From NCBI GenBank assembly GCA_002480525.1, contig DLCH01000052.1:11597-47379 (forward strand): a stretch of 35,783 nucleotides of DNA, given 5' to 3'. The position numbers and the translations under genes are program-made. The notes under the pieces were generated by a model, which was not told the DNA's origin, did not search any database, and saw nothing but the letters and a program-made list of their open reading frames with translations. The stretch is from Gammaproteobacteria bacterium UBA7803. GTDB lineage: Bacteria > Pseudomonadota > Gammaproteobacteria > Pseudomonadales > Azotimanducaceae. Positions 7,059 to 14,696 of this stretch are shown in pieces. Numbering within the stretch: position 1 is the first letter of the stretch; every line of letters begins with the position of its first letter.

Positions 7059-8558
7059 CTACTTGAACTTCGACTCCGCCATCGCCGCAGCCCGGAAGAT
7101 CGCCCGCCCCTTGTTCATGGACTCCTTCCATTCGAGCCGCGGTACCGAGTCCGCCACCACGCCGCCGCCGGCCTGGATGTACAGCGTGCCGTCCTTCACC
7201 ACCGCCGTGCGGATCGCGATGGCCGTGTCCATGTTGCCGTTCCAGGCCAGGTAGCCGACGGCGCCGCCGTAGATGCCGCGCTTGACCGGCTCGAGCTCGT
7301 CGATGATCTCCATGGCGCGGATCTTGGGCGCGCCGGACAGGGTGCCGACGGGCAGGGTGGCGCGCAGCACGTCCATGGCGGTGCGGCCTGCCTTGAGGCG
7401 GCCGGTGACGTTGCTGGAGATGTGCATGACGTGGGAGTAGCGCTCGATGACGAACTTCTCGGTGACCTCGACCGAGCCCGTCTCCGAGACCCGGCCGACG
7501 TCGTTGCGGCCGAGGTCGATGAGCATCAGGTGCTCGGCGATCTCCTTCGGGTCCGCGAGCAGCTCGGCTTCCAGGGCCTGATCCTCCTCGTCGGTGTGGC
7601 CGCGGCGCCGGGTGCCGGCCAGCGGGCGGTTGATGATCAGGCCGTCCTCGAGGCGGGCGAGGATCTCCGGGGAGGAGCTGACGATCTGGAAGTCCGCCAG
7701 GTCCATGAAGTACATGTACGGGGACGGGTTCAGGCTGCGCAGCGCCCGGTACAGGTTGATCGGGTCCGAGGAGAACGGGATCGACATGCGCTGGGCCAGC
7801 ACCACCTGCATGACGTCGCCGGCGCGGATGTACTCCCGGATCTGCTCCACCGCCTGCTTGAATTTCTCCTCGCCGAACTCGGAGACGAAGTCGCTCTCCT
7901 CGATGGGCTGATTGGCGCTGGTGTCCGGAATCGGCGGCACGGCCTGGGCCAGGGAGCGGGCGAGGGCCTCCAGGCGGTCGAGGGTGCGGGCGTGGATGTC
8001 CGGCTCGGCCGGGTCCACCAGGCTGATGAGCTGCATGCGGCCGCGCAGGTTGTCGAACACCACCACGTCCTCGGACACCATCAGCACGATGTCCGGCGTG
8101 CCCAGCGGGTCCGGCGGCGCGCTGTCGGCCAGCCGCTTTTCCACGTAGCGCACGCAGTCGTAGCCGAAGTAGCCCACCAGGCCGCCGTAGAAGCGGGGCA
8201 GGTCCGGCAGGGGCGCGACCCGGTAGCGCTGCTGGAAGGCTTCGACGAAACCCATGGGGTCGTCGGTGTCGAGCTGTTCGACTACCTCGCCGTCGGTGCG
8301 CACCTCGACCCGGTTGCCCGTCACCTGGATCACCGTCCGGCAGGGCAGGCCGATGATCGAGTAGCGGCCCCACTTCTCGCCGCCGTGGGCGGACTCGAGC
8401 AGATAGGAGTAGGGGCCCTTGGCGAGCTTGAGATAGGTGGACAGGGGCGTGTCGAGGTCGGCCAGGGTCTCGAGGACCACGGGGATGCGGTTGTAGCCCT
8501 CGGCGGCGAGTTCGGCGAAGCGTTCGGCGCTGACGGGTTCGGGGGTCGTGTCGTTCAT
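7059..8558 (-). CDS. trpE: Anthranilate synthase component I
   Basis: TrpE converts chorismate to anthranilate with ammonia from TrpG and is the entry point to tryptophan synthesis. The 499-residue chorismate-binding protein has the N-terminal LLES motif (feedback Trp site), IIRPLAGTRRRG-type sequence in the form IINRPLAGTRRRG, the DLGRNDVGRVS motif, and the C-terminal GTLSGAPKIRAMEII, GGAVGY and QAGGGVVADS motifs. The ATG at 8558 is preferred over the in-frame ATG at 8585, which would add nine residues; neither has a strong ribosome-binding site. It follows rpe and gph on the same strand, and a Trp-codon leader and a REP pair lie between gph and trpE. Confidence 0.97.
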   Translation of the reverse strand: MNDTTPEPVSAERFAELAAEGYNRIPVVLETLADLDTPLSTYLKLAKGPYSYLLESAHGGEKWGRYSIIGLPCRTVIQVTGNRVEVRTDGEVVEQLDTDDPMGFVEAFQQRYRVAPLPDLPRFYGGLVGYFGYDCVRYVEKRLADSAPPDPLGTPDIVLMVSEDVVVFDNLRGRMQLISLVDPAEPDIHARTLDRLEALARSLAQAVPPIPDTSANQPIEESDFVSEFGEEKFKQAVEQIREYIRAGDVMQVVLAQRMSIPFSSDPINLYRALRSLNPSPYMYFMDLADFQIVSSSPEILARLEDGLIINRPLAGTRRRGHTDEEDQALEAELLADPKEIAEHLMLIDLGRNDVGRVSETGSVEVTEKFVIERYSHVMHISSNVTGRLKAGRTAMDVLRATLPVGTLSGAPKIRAMEIIDELEPVKRGIYGGAVGYLAWNGNMDTAIAIRTAVVKDGTLYIQAGGGVVADSVPRLEWKESMNKGRAIFRAAAMAESKFK

Positions 8559-8604
8559 GGAAGCGGTCTCATTCGCCCCGGGCATGGGATCCCGGGTGGC
8601 TCAT

Positions 8605-8691
8605 CTTCGTAGGAGCGCCCTGCAGGGCGCGATTGATCGGGCAGAGGCCGTCGAATCCTGAGATCGCGCCCGGGAGGGCGCTCCTACGAAG
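8605..8691. repeat. Variant REP pair in trpE leader
   Basis: The ends CTTCGTAGGAGCGCCCT (8605-8621) and its complement (8675-8691) form a perfect 17-bp stem. Each arm is also self-palindromic, with GCGCCC/GGGCGC replacing the GCGGCC/GGCCGC core seen at the other loci. It lies between the trpE leader peptide and trpE, so it will be part of the trpE 5' RNA and could serve as the control hairpin. Confidence 0.85.
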
Positions 8692-8724
8692 TGTCGTCGG
8701 AGGAGGCGCCCGGGCGCGGGTCGG

Positions 8725-8799
8725 TCAGACGGGCCACCAGCCGCTGCGCCATCGCGGATGGGCGAGGGTGGCGGCGTAGCAGTGGCGCGTCACTTCCAT
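8725..8799 (-). CDS. Trp leader peptide upstream of trpE
   Basis: This is a 24-codon frame starting with ATG at 8799 and ending TGA at 8725, 166 nt before trpE. Three of its 24 codons are Trp, and the tail reads RWRSGWWPV with adjacent TGG codons. It ends CCC GTC TGA, nearly the same ending as the trpG leader peptide. Such Trp density just ahead of trpE is the signature of an attenuator leader. A palindrome GCGCCCGGGCGC (8717 to 8706) follows the stop closely. The ribosome-binding site is weak, so the initiation evidence is poorer than for the trpG leader. Confidence 0.75.
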   Translation of the reverse strand: MEVTRHCYAATLAHPRWRSGWWPV

Positions 8800-8831
8800 G
8801 GTTCGATCTACGGTCGGCGGAAACGCGGGTG

Positions 8832-8860
8832 AGCCTAAACGAGGGTCAGGAACGAATCAA
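8832..8860 (-). promoter_or_regulatory. Candidate trpE promoter
   Basis: TTGATT (8860 to 8855) and TAGGCT (8837 to 8832) are separated by 17 nt on the minus strand, overlapping the end of gph. Initiation about 7 nt downstream would put the leader ATG some 25 nt into the transcript, sensible for an attenuator. The -10 match is only 3 of 6. Readthrough from rpe-gph remains possible. Confidence 0.35.
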
Positions 8861-9479
8861 TCACGGCATCGGCGCCCAGCTCGTGGGCGGGCGTGCCGTG
8901 GTTGTAGCCGTCGGGGACGCAGACCACGTCGCAGCCCGCCGCCCGGGCGCAGCCGACGTCGGTGGTGGAGTCGCCGACGAACAGCACGTCCCGGGGCGTC
9001 AGGCCGAGCCGCTCGCAGGCCAGCAGCGCCGGATCGGCGGCCGGCTTCGGCCTGGCGGCGGTGTCGCCGCCGATCAGGCAGTCGAAGCGGCGGGACAGGT
9101 CCAGGGCGTCCAGCAGCGAGCGGGACAGCCCCTCCCGCTTGTTGGTCACCACGGCCAGCCGGGCGCCCCGGGCCCGCAGCGCGTCCAGCGCGTCGACCAC
9201 GTGGGGATAGGGACGGCTGAGGTCCGCGACGTGACGGTGGTAGTAGTCGATGAAGACGTCGAACATCGATTCCGCGCGCTGGCGGGGCTGATTCTGCGAG
9301 GCCAGCGCTTCCTCGATCAGCACCTTCGCGCCGTGGCCGACCCAGTGGCGGGTGTGTACCTCGTCGACGGCCGCCAGTCCTGCCCGGCCGAGCACGTGAT
9401 TCAGGGCGGCATTCAGATCCGCGGCGGTGTCGACGAGCGTGCCGTCGAGGTCGAACAGGTACCCGGCGTAGGCGCGCAC
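8835..9479 (-). CDS. gph: Phosphoglycolate phosphatase, HAD family
   Basis: Gph dephosphorylates 2-phosphoglycolate, which arises during repair of oxidised DNA ends. The 214-residue HAD hydrolase shows motif I FDLDGTLVDT (nucleophile Asp10, acid Asp12), motif II VVTNK, the lysine-containing RPKPAADP, and motif IV VGDSTTDV. The start is GTG at 9479, 7 nt after the rpe stop; this gives a normal N terminus, while the upstream ATG at 9581 lies inside rpe and adds low-complexity sequence. The rpe-gph-trpE order is common in gammaproteobacteria. MupP, an N-acetylmuramic-acid-6-phosphatase in this family, is an alternative to keep in mind because murU and amgK are nearby. Confidence 0.85.
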   Translation of the reverse strand: MRAYAGYLFDLDGTLVDTAADLNAALNHVLGRAGLAAVDEVHTRHWVGHGAKVLIEEALASQNQPRQRAESMFDVFIDYYHRHVADLSRPYPHVVDALDALRARGARLAVVTNKREGLSRSLLDALDLSRRFDCLIGGDTAARPKPAADPALLACERLGLTPRDVLFVGDSTTDVGCARAAGCDVVCVPDGYNHGTPAHELGADAVIDSFLTLV

Positions 9480-9486
9480 GGTTCGG

Positions 9487-10146
9487 TCAGTCGAGGGCGT
9501 TGCGCATGGCCGCGATGGTGGCCACGTAGTCGTCGCTGCCGAAGATGGCGGACCCGGCGACGAAGGTGTCGGCGCCGGCATCGGCGACCAGGCGGATGTT
9601 GTCCGCCTTGATGCCGCCGTCGATCTCCAGACGCACCTCGCGGCGGGCGTCGTCGATGATCTCCCGGGCGATGGCCAGCTTGTCCAGGCTCGACTCGATG
9701 AACGCCTGACCGCCGAAGCCGGGATTCACCGACATGATCAGCACCAGATCGACCAGATCGATGACCTCGTCCAGCACCGTCAGCGGCGTGGCCGGATTGA
9801 ACACGATGCCCGGACTCGCGCCGCCTTCCCGGATCAGCGTCAGGGTGCGGTGGAGATGCTCGGTGGACTCCGGATGGACGCTGATGATGTCGGCGCCGGC
9901 ATCGAGGAAGTCGCCGATCAGCCGGTCCACGGGCTTCACCATCAGGTGGACGTCCATCACGCAGTCCAGCCCCGCCTTGCGCAGCGACTTCAGCACCGGC
10001 GCGCCGATGGTCAGGTTCGGCACGTAGTGATTGTCCATCACGTCGAAGTGGATGATGTCGGCGCCGGCGTCCAGCACGTCGCGGATCTCCTCGCCGAGGC
10101 GGGAGAAGTCTGCGGAGAGAATCGAAGGAGCGATCCAGTGTTCCAT
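9487..10146 (-). CDS. rpe: Ribulose-phosphate 3-epimerase
   Basis: Rpe interconverts ribulose 5-phosphate and xylulose 5-phosphate in the pentose phosphate pathway. This is a TIM-barrel protein of 219 residues with APSILSADF (6-14), metal ligands His33 and Asp35 in HFDVMDNHYVPN, His67 in DVHLMVKP, MSVNPGFGGQ, and EIDGGIK with the second catalytic Asp. The ATG at 10146 matches family N termini best; ATG 10155 would add three residues. It is first in the rpe-gph-trpE series. Confidence 0.96.
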   Translation of the reverse strand: MEHWIAPSILSADFSRLGEEIRDVLDAGADIIHFDVMDNHYVPNLTIGAPVLKSLRKAGLDCVMDVHLMVKPVDRLIGDFLDAGADIISVHPESTEHLHRTLTLIREGGASPGIVFNPATPLTVLDEVIDLVDLVLIMSVNPGFGGQAFIESSLDKLAIAREIIDDARREVRLEIDGGIKADNIRLVADAGADTFVAGSAIFGSDDYVATIAAMRNALD

Positions 10147-10200
10147 GGGCGGCATTCTAGCCCGGTGCCCGGCCGGTGTCGTCACGGCCGGCGCCGCCGG

Positions 10201-10980
10201 TCAGCCGACCAGGGTCTCCAGCGCTTCACGCAGTTCCCACATGCGCCGCTGGGACAGCGCCAGCTCCTGATCGTTGGCGCCCGGTCCCAGGCGGTCGGGA
10301 TGACAGCGCGACACCAGCCGGCGATAGGCCAGCCGGATGACCTCCTCGCTGTCGTCCGGCAGCACGCCGAGGGTCTCCCGGGCGCGGTCCTCGGCGCTGC
10401 GCCGTGGCGCCAGCGCCGCCGCGGCGACCGCGCGCAGCGCCAGGGTCTCGCGGCTCATGCCGGCCCGGGTGCCGAGCTCGAGCAGGGCCGACGTCGCTTC
10501 CGGCGTGTCGGCCAGGGCGCTCATGCGCGCCATGGCAGCCACCACCGACTCGCGCAGCGCAGGCTTTGCGGCGATTTCCGGCGCCGCGGCGGCGGCCACG
10601 GCGTCGAAGGGAAAGCTGTCGTCCCGGCCGGCGTGGAACCAGACCAGCGCTTCCTGCCGCTCGCCGGCGTCGAGCGCGAGGGTGGACATCAGGTCTTCCG
10701 CGGTGCGGAGCTGAACCGGGTCCGTGGCGGCCGCAAGATGCGCCAGGCGGCCGAGGGCGGCGAAGGCGAACTGGATGACCGCGGCGCCCGGGGCCGCGTC
10801 GGGGCGCGGCGACGGCCGGGGCTGGTTCTCCCGGGCGAGCAGCCGGTCCGCCAGGTGGCCGAGCGCGATACCGGCCACCAGCCACCAGACCAGGGCGGCG
10901 GGCACCGCCGGCGCGAAGATCAGCGCCGCGGCGGCGCCAAGCGCCTTGCCGGCCCAGCGGGGCAGGGATAGCCGGTCCAT
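10201..10980 (-). CDS. djlA: DjlA-like membrane co-chaperone
   Basis: This is a 259-residue protein with the DjlA plan: one N-terminal membrane segment (about 13-43, with GHLADRLLA after it), a central TerB-like helical domain (about 65-180), and a C-terminal J domain with the HPD motif at 227-229. DjlA proteins anchor DnaK activity at the inner membrane and are linked to envelope stress in E. coli, where the gene neighbours lptD. The start is ATG at 10980; the frame stays open upstream, but that sequence looks non-coding. It is close to but not coupled with rpe (54 nt). Confidence 0.85.
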   Translation of the reverse strand: MDRLSLPRWAGKALGAAAALIFAPAVPAALVWWLVAGIALGHLADRLLARENQPRPSPRPDAAPGAAVIQFAFAALGRLAHLAAATDPVQLRTAEDLMSTLALDAGERQEALVWFHAGRDDSFPFDAVAAAAAPEIAAKPALRESVVAAMARMSALADTPEATSALLELGTRAGMSRETLALRAVAAAALAPRRSAEDRARETLGVLPDDSEEVIRLAYRRLVSRCHPDRLGPGANDQELALSQRRMWELREALETLVG

Positions 10981-11166
10981 GGTCTGCTTCGTACCCGAGT
11001 CCTGTGGTGACTTGTCGAGCCTACGCCGGCCGCGGTGATTGCGCTGGTCACACGTCAAGCATCGTGACGGTCGGCCGCCGGCATTGTGACGGCGTGCACA
11101 GTCGAGTCCGGCCGGGCCGTCGATCGATAGACCGCGGGCCCGGCGAAGCGTTCGCCCGGAAAGGCC

Positions 11167-11190
11167 GCGGCGCGCCGTCTGGCGCGCCGC
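11167..11190 (-). terminator. GC-rich hairpin after secreted-protein gene
   Basis: A perfect 10-bp stem, GCGGCGCGCC and its complement, closes a 4-nt loop and begins 5 nt after the stop at 11196. Only a short run of three T residues follows on the minus strand, so it is a plausible but not canonical intrinsic terminator. Confidence 0.5.
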
Positions 11191-11195
11191 CGGCG

Positions 11196-12875
11196 TCAGC
11201 GGCGCCCGGCCGGTGTGCCGGCCGACTGAGCCAGCTTCAGCACCGCCGTGTGGTAGTCGACGAAGGCCCGCCGGCTGTCCTCGATGTGGGGCAGGACGAA
11301 CGCGGTCGCCGCGGCCGCGGTGGCGGGGAACCATTGCAGCAGCGGCTGATAGATGGCGCAGTTCTGCCGGGCGTCCGGCTCCGCTACGCCGACGGCGACG
11401 GCCGCGCACTCGGTGGCGCCGTCCCAGCTCGCGCGGATCGCCTCCACCGCCGCCCACTCGATGGCGGGGATCATGAGCTGCTTGGCGAGGAACACCACCA
11501 GGGCCTTGACGCCGCCGCAGGGAAGCTGGGAGACGAAGTGACCGGTGGTGCAGGCCACGGCGATGGCGTTGTCCACCAGGCTGATCTGCCCCGACACGTG
11601 GCCGACCACGAAGCCGACGATCGGGTCGACGACCACGTCGATGGTCTCGTGGCCGTAGAAGTGGATCGTCGACAGGGCGATGTGGGTGTACATGTCGTGG
11701 TTGCTCTCGCGCAGATCGTCGAGCAGCGCGTCGAGCGGCGCCAGCGACACCGAGCCCGGCGCGCCGGCCGCCTGGGCGTCGCCGAGGGCGTCGACGGTGG
11801 CGGCGGAGGCGGTCAGGTGGGGATTGCGCAGCAGGTAGGCGGCGAGCTCGGCGTGGGCGATCTTCTGCAGGTCGTCGGGAAACCGGGAGCTCAGCCAGCG
11901 ACGGCCGCCGTCGATGGCCTGGCCCGCCGCCTGCAGGGCCGGGTCGGGATTGAGAAAGGTGGCGCCTGCGCGGGTCCGCACCGCCGGCTCGGACCGCGTC
12001 GCCCGGGCCTGGCTGATGGTCGTCGACGTCTTCGACCGATCCGCGTCGGCTCGGGTGGCCGGCTGCCGCACCGGCGGCGGCTGCCGCACCGGCGGCGGCT
12101 GCCGTACCGGCGGCGGGGCCGTGCGGGAGGGCGTGGTCGCTCGGGGCGGCTGCCGCTGGATCGGCGGCGCGTTGGCGCCTCTGGCGTCGATGGCCTGCAG
12201 CGACTCCGCCAGCACGGCCCGGGAGATGCTGTGCAGCGCGGGCGTCACCGCGTCGGTCATCAGCGTGTTCACCTGGGTCTGCAGCACGCCGTAGGCCTGG
12301 GCGGCCACCTGCTTGATCTGCGCCTGCTGCGCCTGCAGCACCGGAATGCCGCAGCTCGCGACCGGATCGGTGGCGGCCGCGGCGACGAGCTGGTCGAAGG
12401 CCTGGTCCAGGGCGGAGCCGGCGTTCGCCGGCGACGACGGGTCGAACTGGCGGCCGGCCAGGGCCACCTGGCCCATGCCGGCGGTGAGCGTGGCCAGCCG
12501 CTGGCCCACCATCACGTGCAGGCGGTTGGCTGCCGTGCCCCGCGGGTTCGCGGCCATCGAGCCGATGGCGCCGCCCAGGTCGACGCCGGCCTGCTGAAGA
12601 CAGCTCGCCATCTCGACGATGTCGTCGTGCCGCACGACCTGCAGCAGGGCCAGCTCGGAGTCGAGCTGGGCCATGGCCGGCGAGTTCCTGAGGGTTGCCT
12701 CGGCATCCTTCACCGCGTCGGCGGACGCCGAGGTCAGGCAGGCGGTGAACGCGCCGACGTTGCCGTTGAAGGTGCAGCCGAGCACCGTGAACGCGTCCAC
12801 CTGAAAGAAAGCGCCGGCGGACGGTGGAAACGCGCCGGCGACGAGCAGTACGGCGATAGCCAGGATCCTGTGCAT
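11196..12875 (-). CDS. Large secreted protein, unknown function
   Basis: I do not recognise this 559-residue protein. It begins with a clear signal peptide (hydrophobic 5-16, cleavage near SAGA, about residue 22). The mature protein has a helical N-terminal region with several cysteines (LGCTF, TACLT, ASCLQQ, ASCGIP), a proline-rich linker with three PPPVRQ-type repeats (about 250-275), and a C-terminal half with two moderately hydrophobic stretches (TIDVVVDPIVGFVVGHVSG and ALVVFLAKQLMIPAIEW) and more cysteines. Paired cysteines suggest folding in the periplasm. The ATG at 12875 is chosen because the signal peptide starts there; ATG 12908 adds 11 polar residues. It lies between djlA and murU and may be a lineage-specific insertion into a conserved order. 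Confidence 0.7.
   Translation of the reverse strand: MHRILAIAVLLVAGAFPPSAGAFFQVDAFTVLGCTFNGNVGAFTACLTSASADAVKDAEATLRNSPAMAQLDSELALLQVVRHDDIVEMASCLQQAGVDLGGAIGSMAANPRGTAANRLHVMVGQRLATLTAGMGQVALAGRQFDPSSPANAGSALDQAFDQLVAAAATDPVASCGIPVLQAQQAQIKQVAAQAYGVLQTQVNTLMTDAVTPALHSISRAVLAESLQAIDARGANAPPIQRQPPRATTPSRTAPPPVRQPPPVRQPPPVRQPATRADADRSKTSTTISQARATRSEPAVRTRAGATFLNPDPALQAAGQAIDGGRRWLSSRFPDDLQKIAHAELAAYLLRNPHLTASAATVDALGDAQAAGAPGSVSLAPLDALLDDLRESNHDMYTHIALSTIHFYGHETIDVVVDPIVGFVVGHVSGQISLVDNAIAVACTTGHFVSQLPCGGVKALVVFLAKQLMIPAIEWAAVEAIRASWDGATECAAVAVGVAEPDARQNCAIYQPLLQWFPATAAAATAFVLPHIEDSRRAFVDYHTAVLKLAQSAGTPAGRR
12061..12114. repeat. Three 18-bp tandem units
   Basis: GGCTGCCGCACCGGCGGC is repeated three times (12061, 12079, 12097) with one C-to-T change in the third. 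It encodes the PPPVRQ hexapeptide repeats of the secreted protein. The unit keeps the frame, so copy number could vary among strains without breaking the gene. Confidence 0.9.
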
Positions 12876-12970
12876 GGTGATGTTCCGGCCGATGGAGTGG
12901 ACGGCCATGCTAGTCCCGGGGTCGCGGCGCCCGTACCGCTCGAATTAGGTAGGCCCGCGGTCGCCGCGCA

Positions 12971-12992
12971 CCTGCCCCTCGACCCGGGCAGG
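12971..12992 (-). terminator. Weak hairpin downstream of murU
   Basis: A 7-bp stem CCTGCCC/GGGCAGG with an 8-nt loop lies 18 nt beyond the murU stop. No T-run follows. It is a candidate terminator only. Confidence 0.3.
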
Positions 12993-13010
12993 CCCGCTGT
13001 GGCGGTGGGG

Positions 13011-13679
13011 TCAGGCGTTCGCCCGGTGGTGGGCGTCCACCTCCCGAAGCTGGGTCAGATCGCCGATGTCGCTCCAGAAACCCCGCCATTCCTGGGCGGT
13101 CAGCGCGCCGCGGGCCAGCAGCTCGAAGTACACCTCGCGCAGGCTGAATCGCTCGGCCCGTCGCCCGTCGAGGGCCCGGGGGTCGAGCAGGGCGATGCCG
13201 CAATAGACGAAGCCGTCGCCGCGCCGGCGCACCACCCCGTCCTCGACGTCGAAGTCGCCGCGGTCGCGGAAGGCCGGCCGCGGCGTGACCACCAGGTGGG
13301 CCAGGCTGCCCGCAGGCGGCCGGTCGGGCAGCGCGGTGAGCGGAAAGTCGGTATAGATGTCGCCGTTCAGAAGCAGGAACGGCGCCTCGCCCAGCAGGGG
13401 CAGGGCGTTGACGATGCCGCCGCCCGTTTCCAGCAGCGTGTCCTCGCGGCTGTAGCGGACGGTCAGCCCGAACCCGGCGCCGTCGCCCACGGCGGCGACG
13501 ATCTGCTCGCCCAGGTGGTGCAGGTTGATCACCACCTCGCGGATGCCGGCCGCCGCCAGCCAGCGGAGCTGGTGGGCCAGCATGGGCTCGCCGCCCACCG
13601 GAGCCAGGGCCTTGGGCACGCGGTCGGTGAGGGGCCGCAGTCGCTCGCCGCGTCCGGCGGCGAGGATCATGGCCTTCAC
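13011..13679 (-). CDS. murU: N-acetylmuramate-1-phosphate uridylyltransferase
   Basis: MurU makes UDP-MurNAc from MurNAc-1-phosphate and UTP in the peptidoglycan-recycling route that bypasses de novo, fosfomycin-sensitive synthesis. The 222-residue nucleotidyltransferase begins MKAMILAAGRGERLRPLTD, the NTP-binding signature, followed by PKALAPVGGEPM, the metal-binding NGDIYTDF and FWSDIGDLTQL near the end. Length and sequence resemble Pseudomonas MurU. The start is taken as GTG at 13679, overlapping the amgK stop as GTGA; the ATG three codons later at 13670 is the alternative. It is coupled with amgK, the preceding enzyme of the pathway. Confidence 0.92.
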   Translation of the reverse strand: MKAMILAAGRGERLRPLTDRVPKALAPVGGEPMLAHQLRWLAAAGIREVVINLHHLGEQIVAAVGDGAGFGLTVRYSREDTLLETGGGIVNALPLLGEAPFLLLNGDIYTDFPLTALPDRPPAGSLAHLVVTPRPAFRDRGDFDVEDGVVRRRGDGFVYCGIALLDPRALDGRRAERFSLREVYFELLARGALTAQEWRGFWSDIGDLTQLREVDAHHRANA

Positions 13680-14683
13680 GGGCGGGCCTCGAGGCGCGCC
13701 CGGGCGGCGGGCAGCATGACCTCCGCGTGGGCGGCCAGCGCGCCCAGGGCGGGCACCGCCGGCGCGTGCCGGCCGGCGAGCACGGCGATCCGCTCCAGCA
13801 CCGGCACGACGTGGGGCAGGTGGCTGTCGCGGCCGTCCCGCAGCCACAGCCGCGCGAAGATGCCGACGGCCTTGAGCTGGCGCTGCAGGGCCACCAGATC
13901 CATGTCGACGGCGAAGGTGGCGCGATCCAGGGGCAGCGGGCTCGCCGCCGCGTACGCATCCCGCCACCGCGCCACCGTCTCCTCGGGGAAGGCGTGGTAG
14001 CAGTCGCGCAGCAGCGAGGCGATGTCGTAGGTGGCCGGACCCATCAGCGCGTCCTGGAAATCCACCACGCCGACGGTGCCGTCCGGCAGCAGCAGCAGGT
14101 TGCGGCCGTGGTAGTCGCGATGCACGCAGCAGCGCGGCTGGCGATCGGTGGCGGCGAGCAGTTCGCCGAAGGCGTCGTCGAGGGTGTCCGGGGGCGCGCT
14201 GTCCAGCAGGCCGCCGAGGAACCACTCGGTGTAGATGGCCAGCTCGTCGCGGAACCGCTGCCGGGTGTACGGCGGCACCGCGGGATCGTCGATGGCCTGA
14301 ATCCGGTGCAGGGTGTCGATGGCCGCGGGTAGCACCTCGTCCGCCTCCCGGGCGTACCGGTCCGCGAGGTGCACCGGGCCGAGATCGGTGGTCAGGAAGT
14401 AGCCGCGCTCCCGGTCGGCGGCGAGGATGCGCGGCGCAGCCACGCCGGCATCCTCGAGGACGCCGGCCAGGGTCTCGAACTGGTCGTTGTTCTCCAGGGC
14501 CGGCGGCGAGCTCATGGCGACCACCGTCCCGCCGGCGCCGTCGGCTCGCCGCAGGCGGTAGAAGCGCCGGTGGCTCGCCTCCACCGCCAGGGCGTTCCAC
14601 TCGGGGGCGCCGGTGCCGCGCCAGGCGTCCGGCAGGTGGGCTTCGGTCCAGCGCCTGAAGGCTCGATCCATGGGGGACATCAT
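13676..14683 (-). CDS. amgK: Anomeric MurNAc/GlcNAc kinase
   Basis: AmgK phosphorylates recycled N-acetylmuramate (and GlcNAc) at C1, feeding MurU. The 335-residue protein has an aminoglycoside-phosphotransferase fold, with the catalytic loop CVHRDYHGRNLLLL and the metal-binding VVDFQDALMGPATYD. Three in-frame ATGs lie at 14683, 14680 and 14671; none has a good ribosome-binding site, and the longest of the three is given. The frame is open much further upstream, but that sequence overlaps lptD on the other strand. Only 13 nt separate it from the divergent lptD start, so the control elements must overlap coding sequence. Confidence 0.9.
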   Translation of the reverse strand: MMSPMDRAFRRWTEAHLPDAWRGTGAPEWNALAVEASHRRFYRLRRADGAGGTVVAMSSPPALENNDQFETLAGVLEDAGVAAPRILAADRERGYFLTTDLGPVHLADRYAREADEVLPAAIDTLHRIQAIDDPAVPPYTRQRFRDELAIYTEWFLGGLLDSAPPDTLDDAFGELLAATDRQPRCCVHRDYHGRNLLLLPDGTVGVVDFQDALMGPATYDIASLLRDCYHAFPEETVARWRDAYAAASPLPLDRATFAVDMDLVALQRQLKAVGIFARLWLRDGRDSHLPHVVPVLERIAVLAGRHAPAVPALGALAAHAEVMLPAARARLEARP

Positions 14684-14696
14684 CGGAAAAACCCGT

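Noticed and set aside
5019..8612. 1197-codon plus-strand frame crossing the RND end, the hairpin cluster and trpE
   Set aside because: It reads out of frame through the RND gene and antisense through trpE. The recurring peptide GVLRSA...PPTATAAVG in it comes from the hairpin loops, not from a conserved protein.
8605..8691. Ordinary intrinsic terminator in the trpE leader
   Set aside because: The hairpin is strong, but there is no T-run after it, and it clearly belongs to the REP family; recorded as a repeat with a possible control role.
10981..11166. Small genes or a promoter in the gap before djlA
   Set aside because: Only very short frames and a TTGACG without a matching -10 were found. 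Two similar AT(C/T)GTGACGG words occur but form no clear site.
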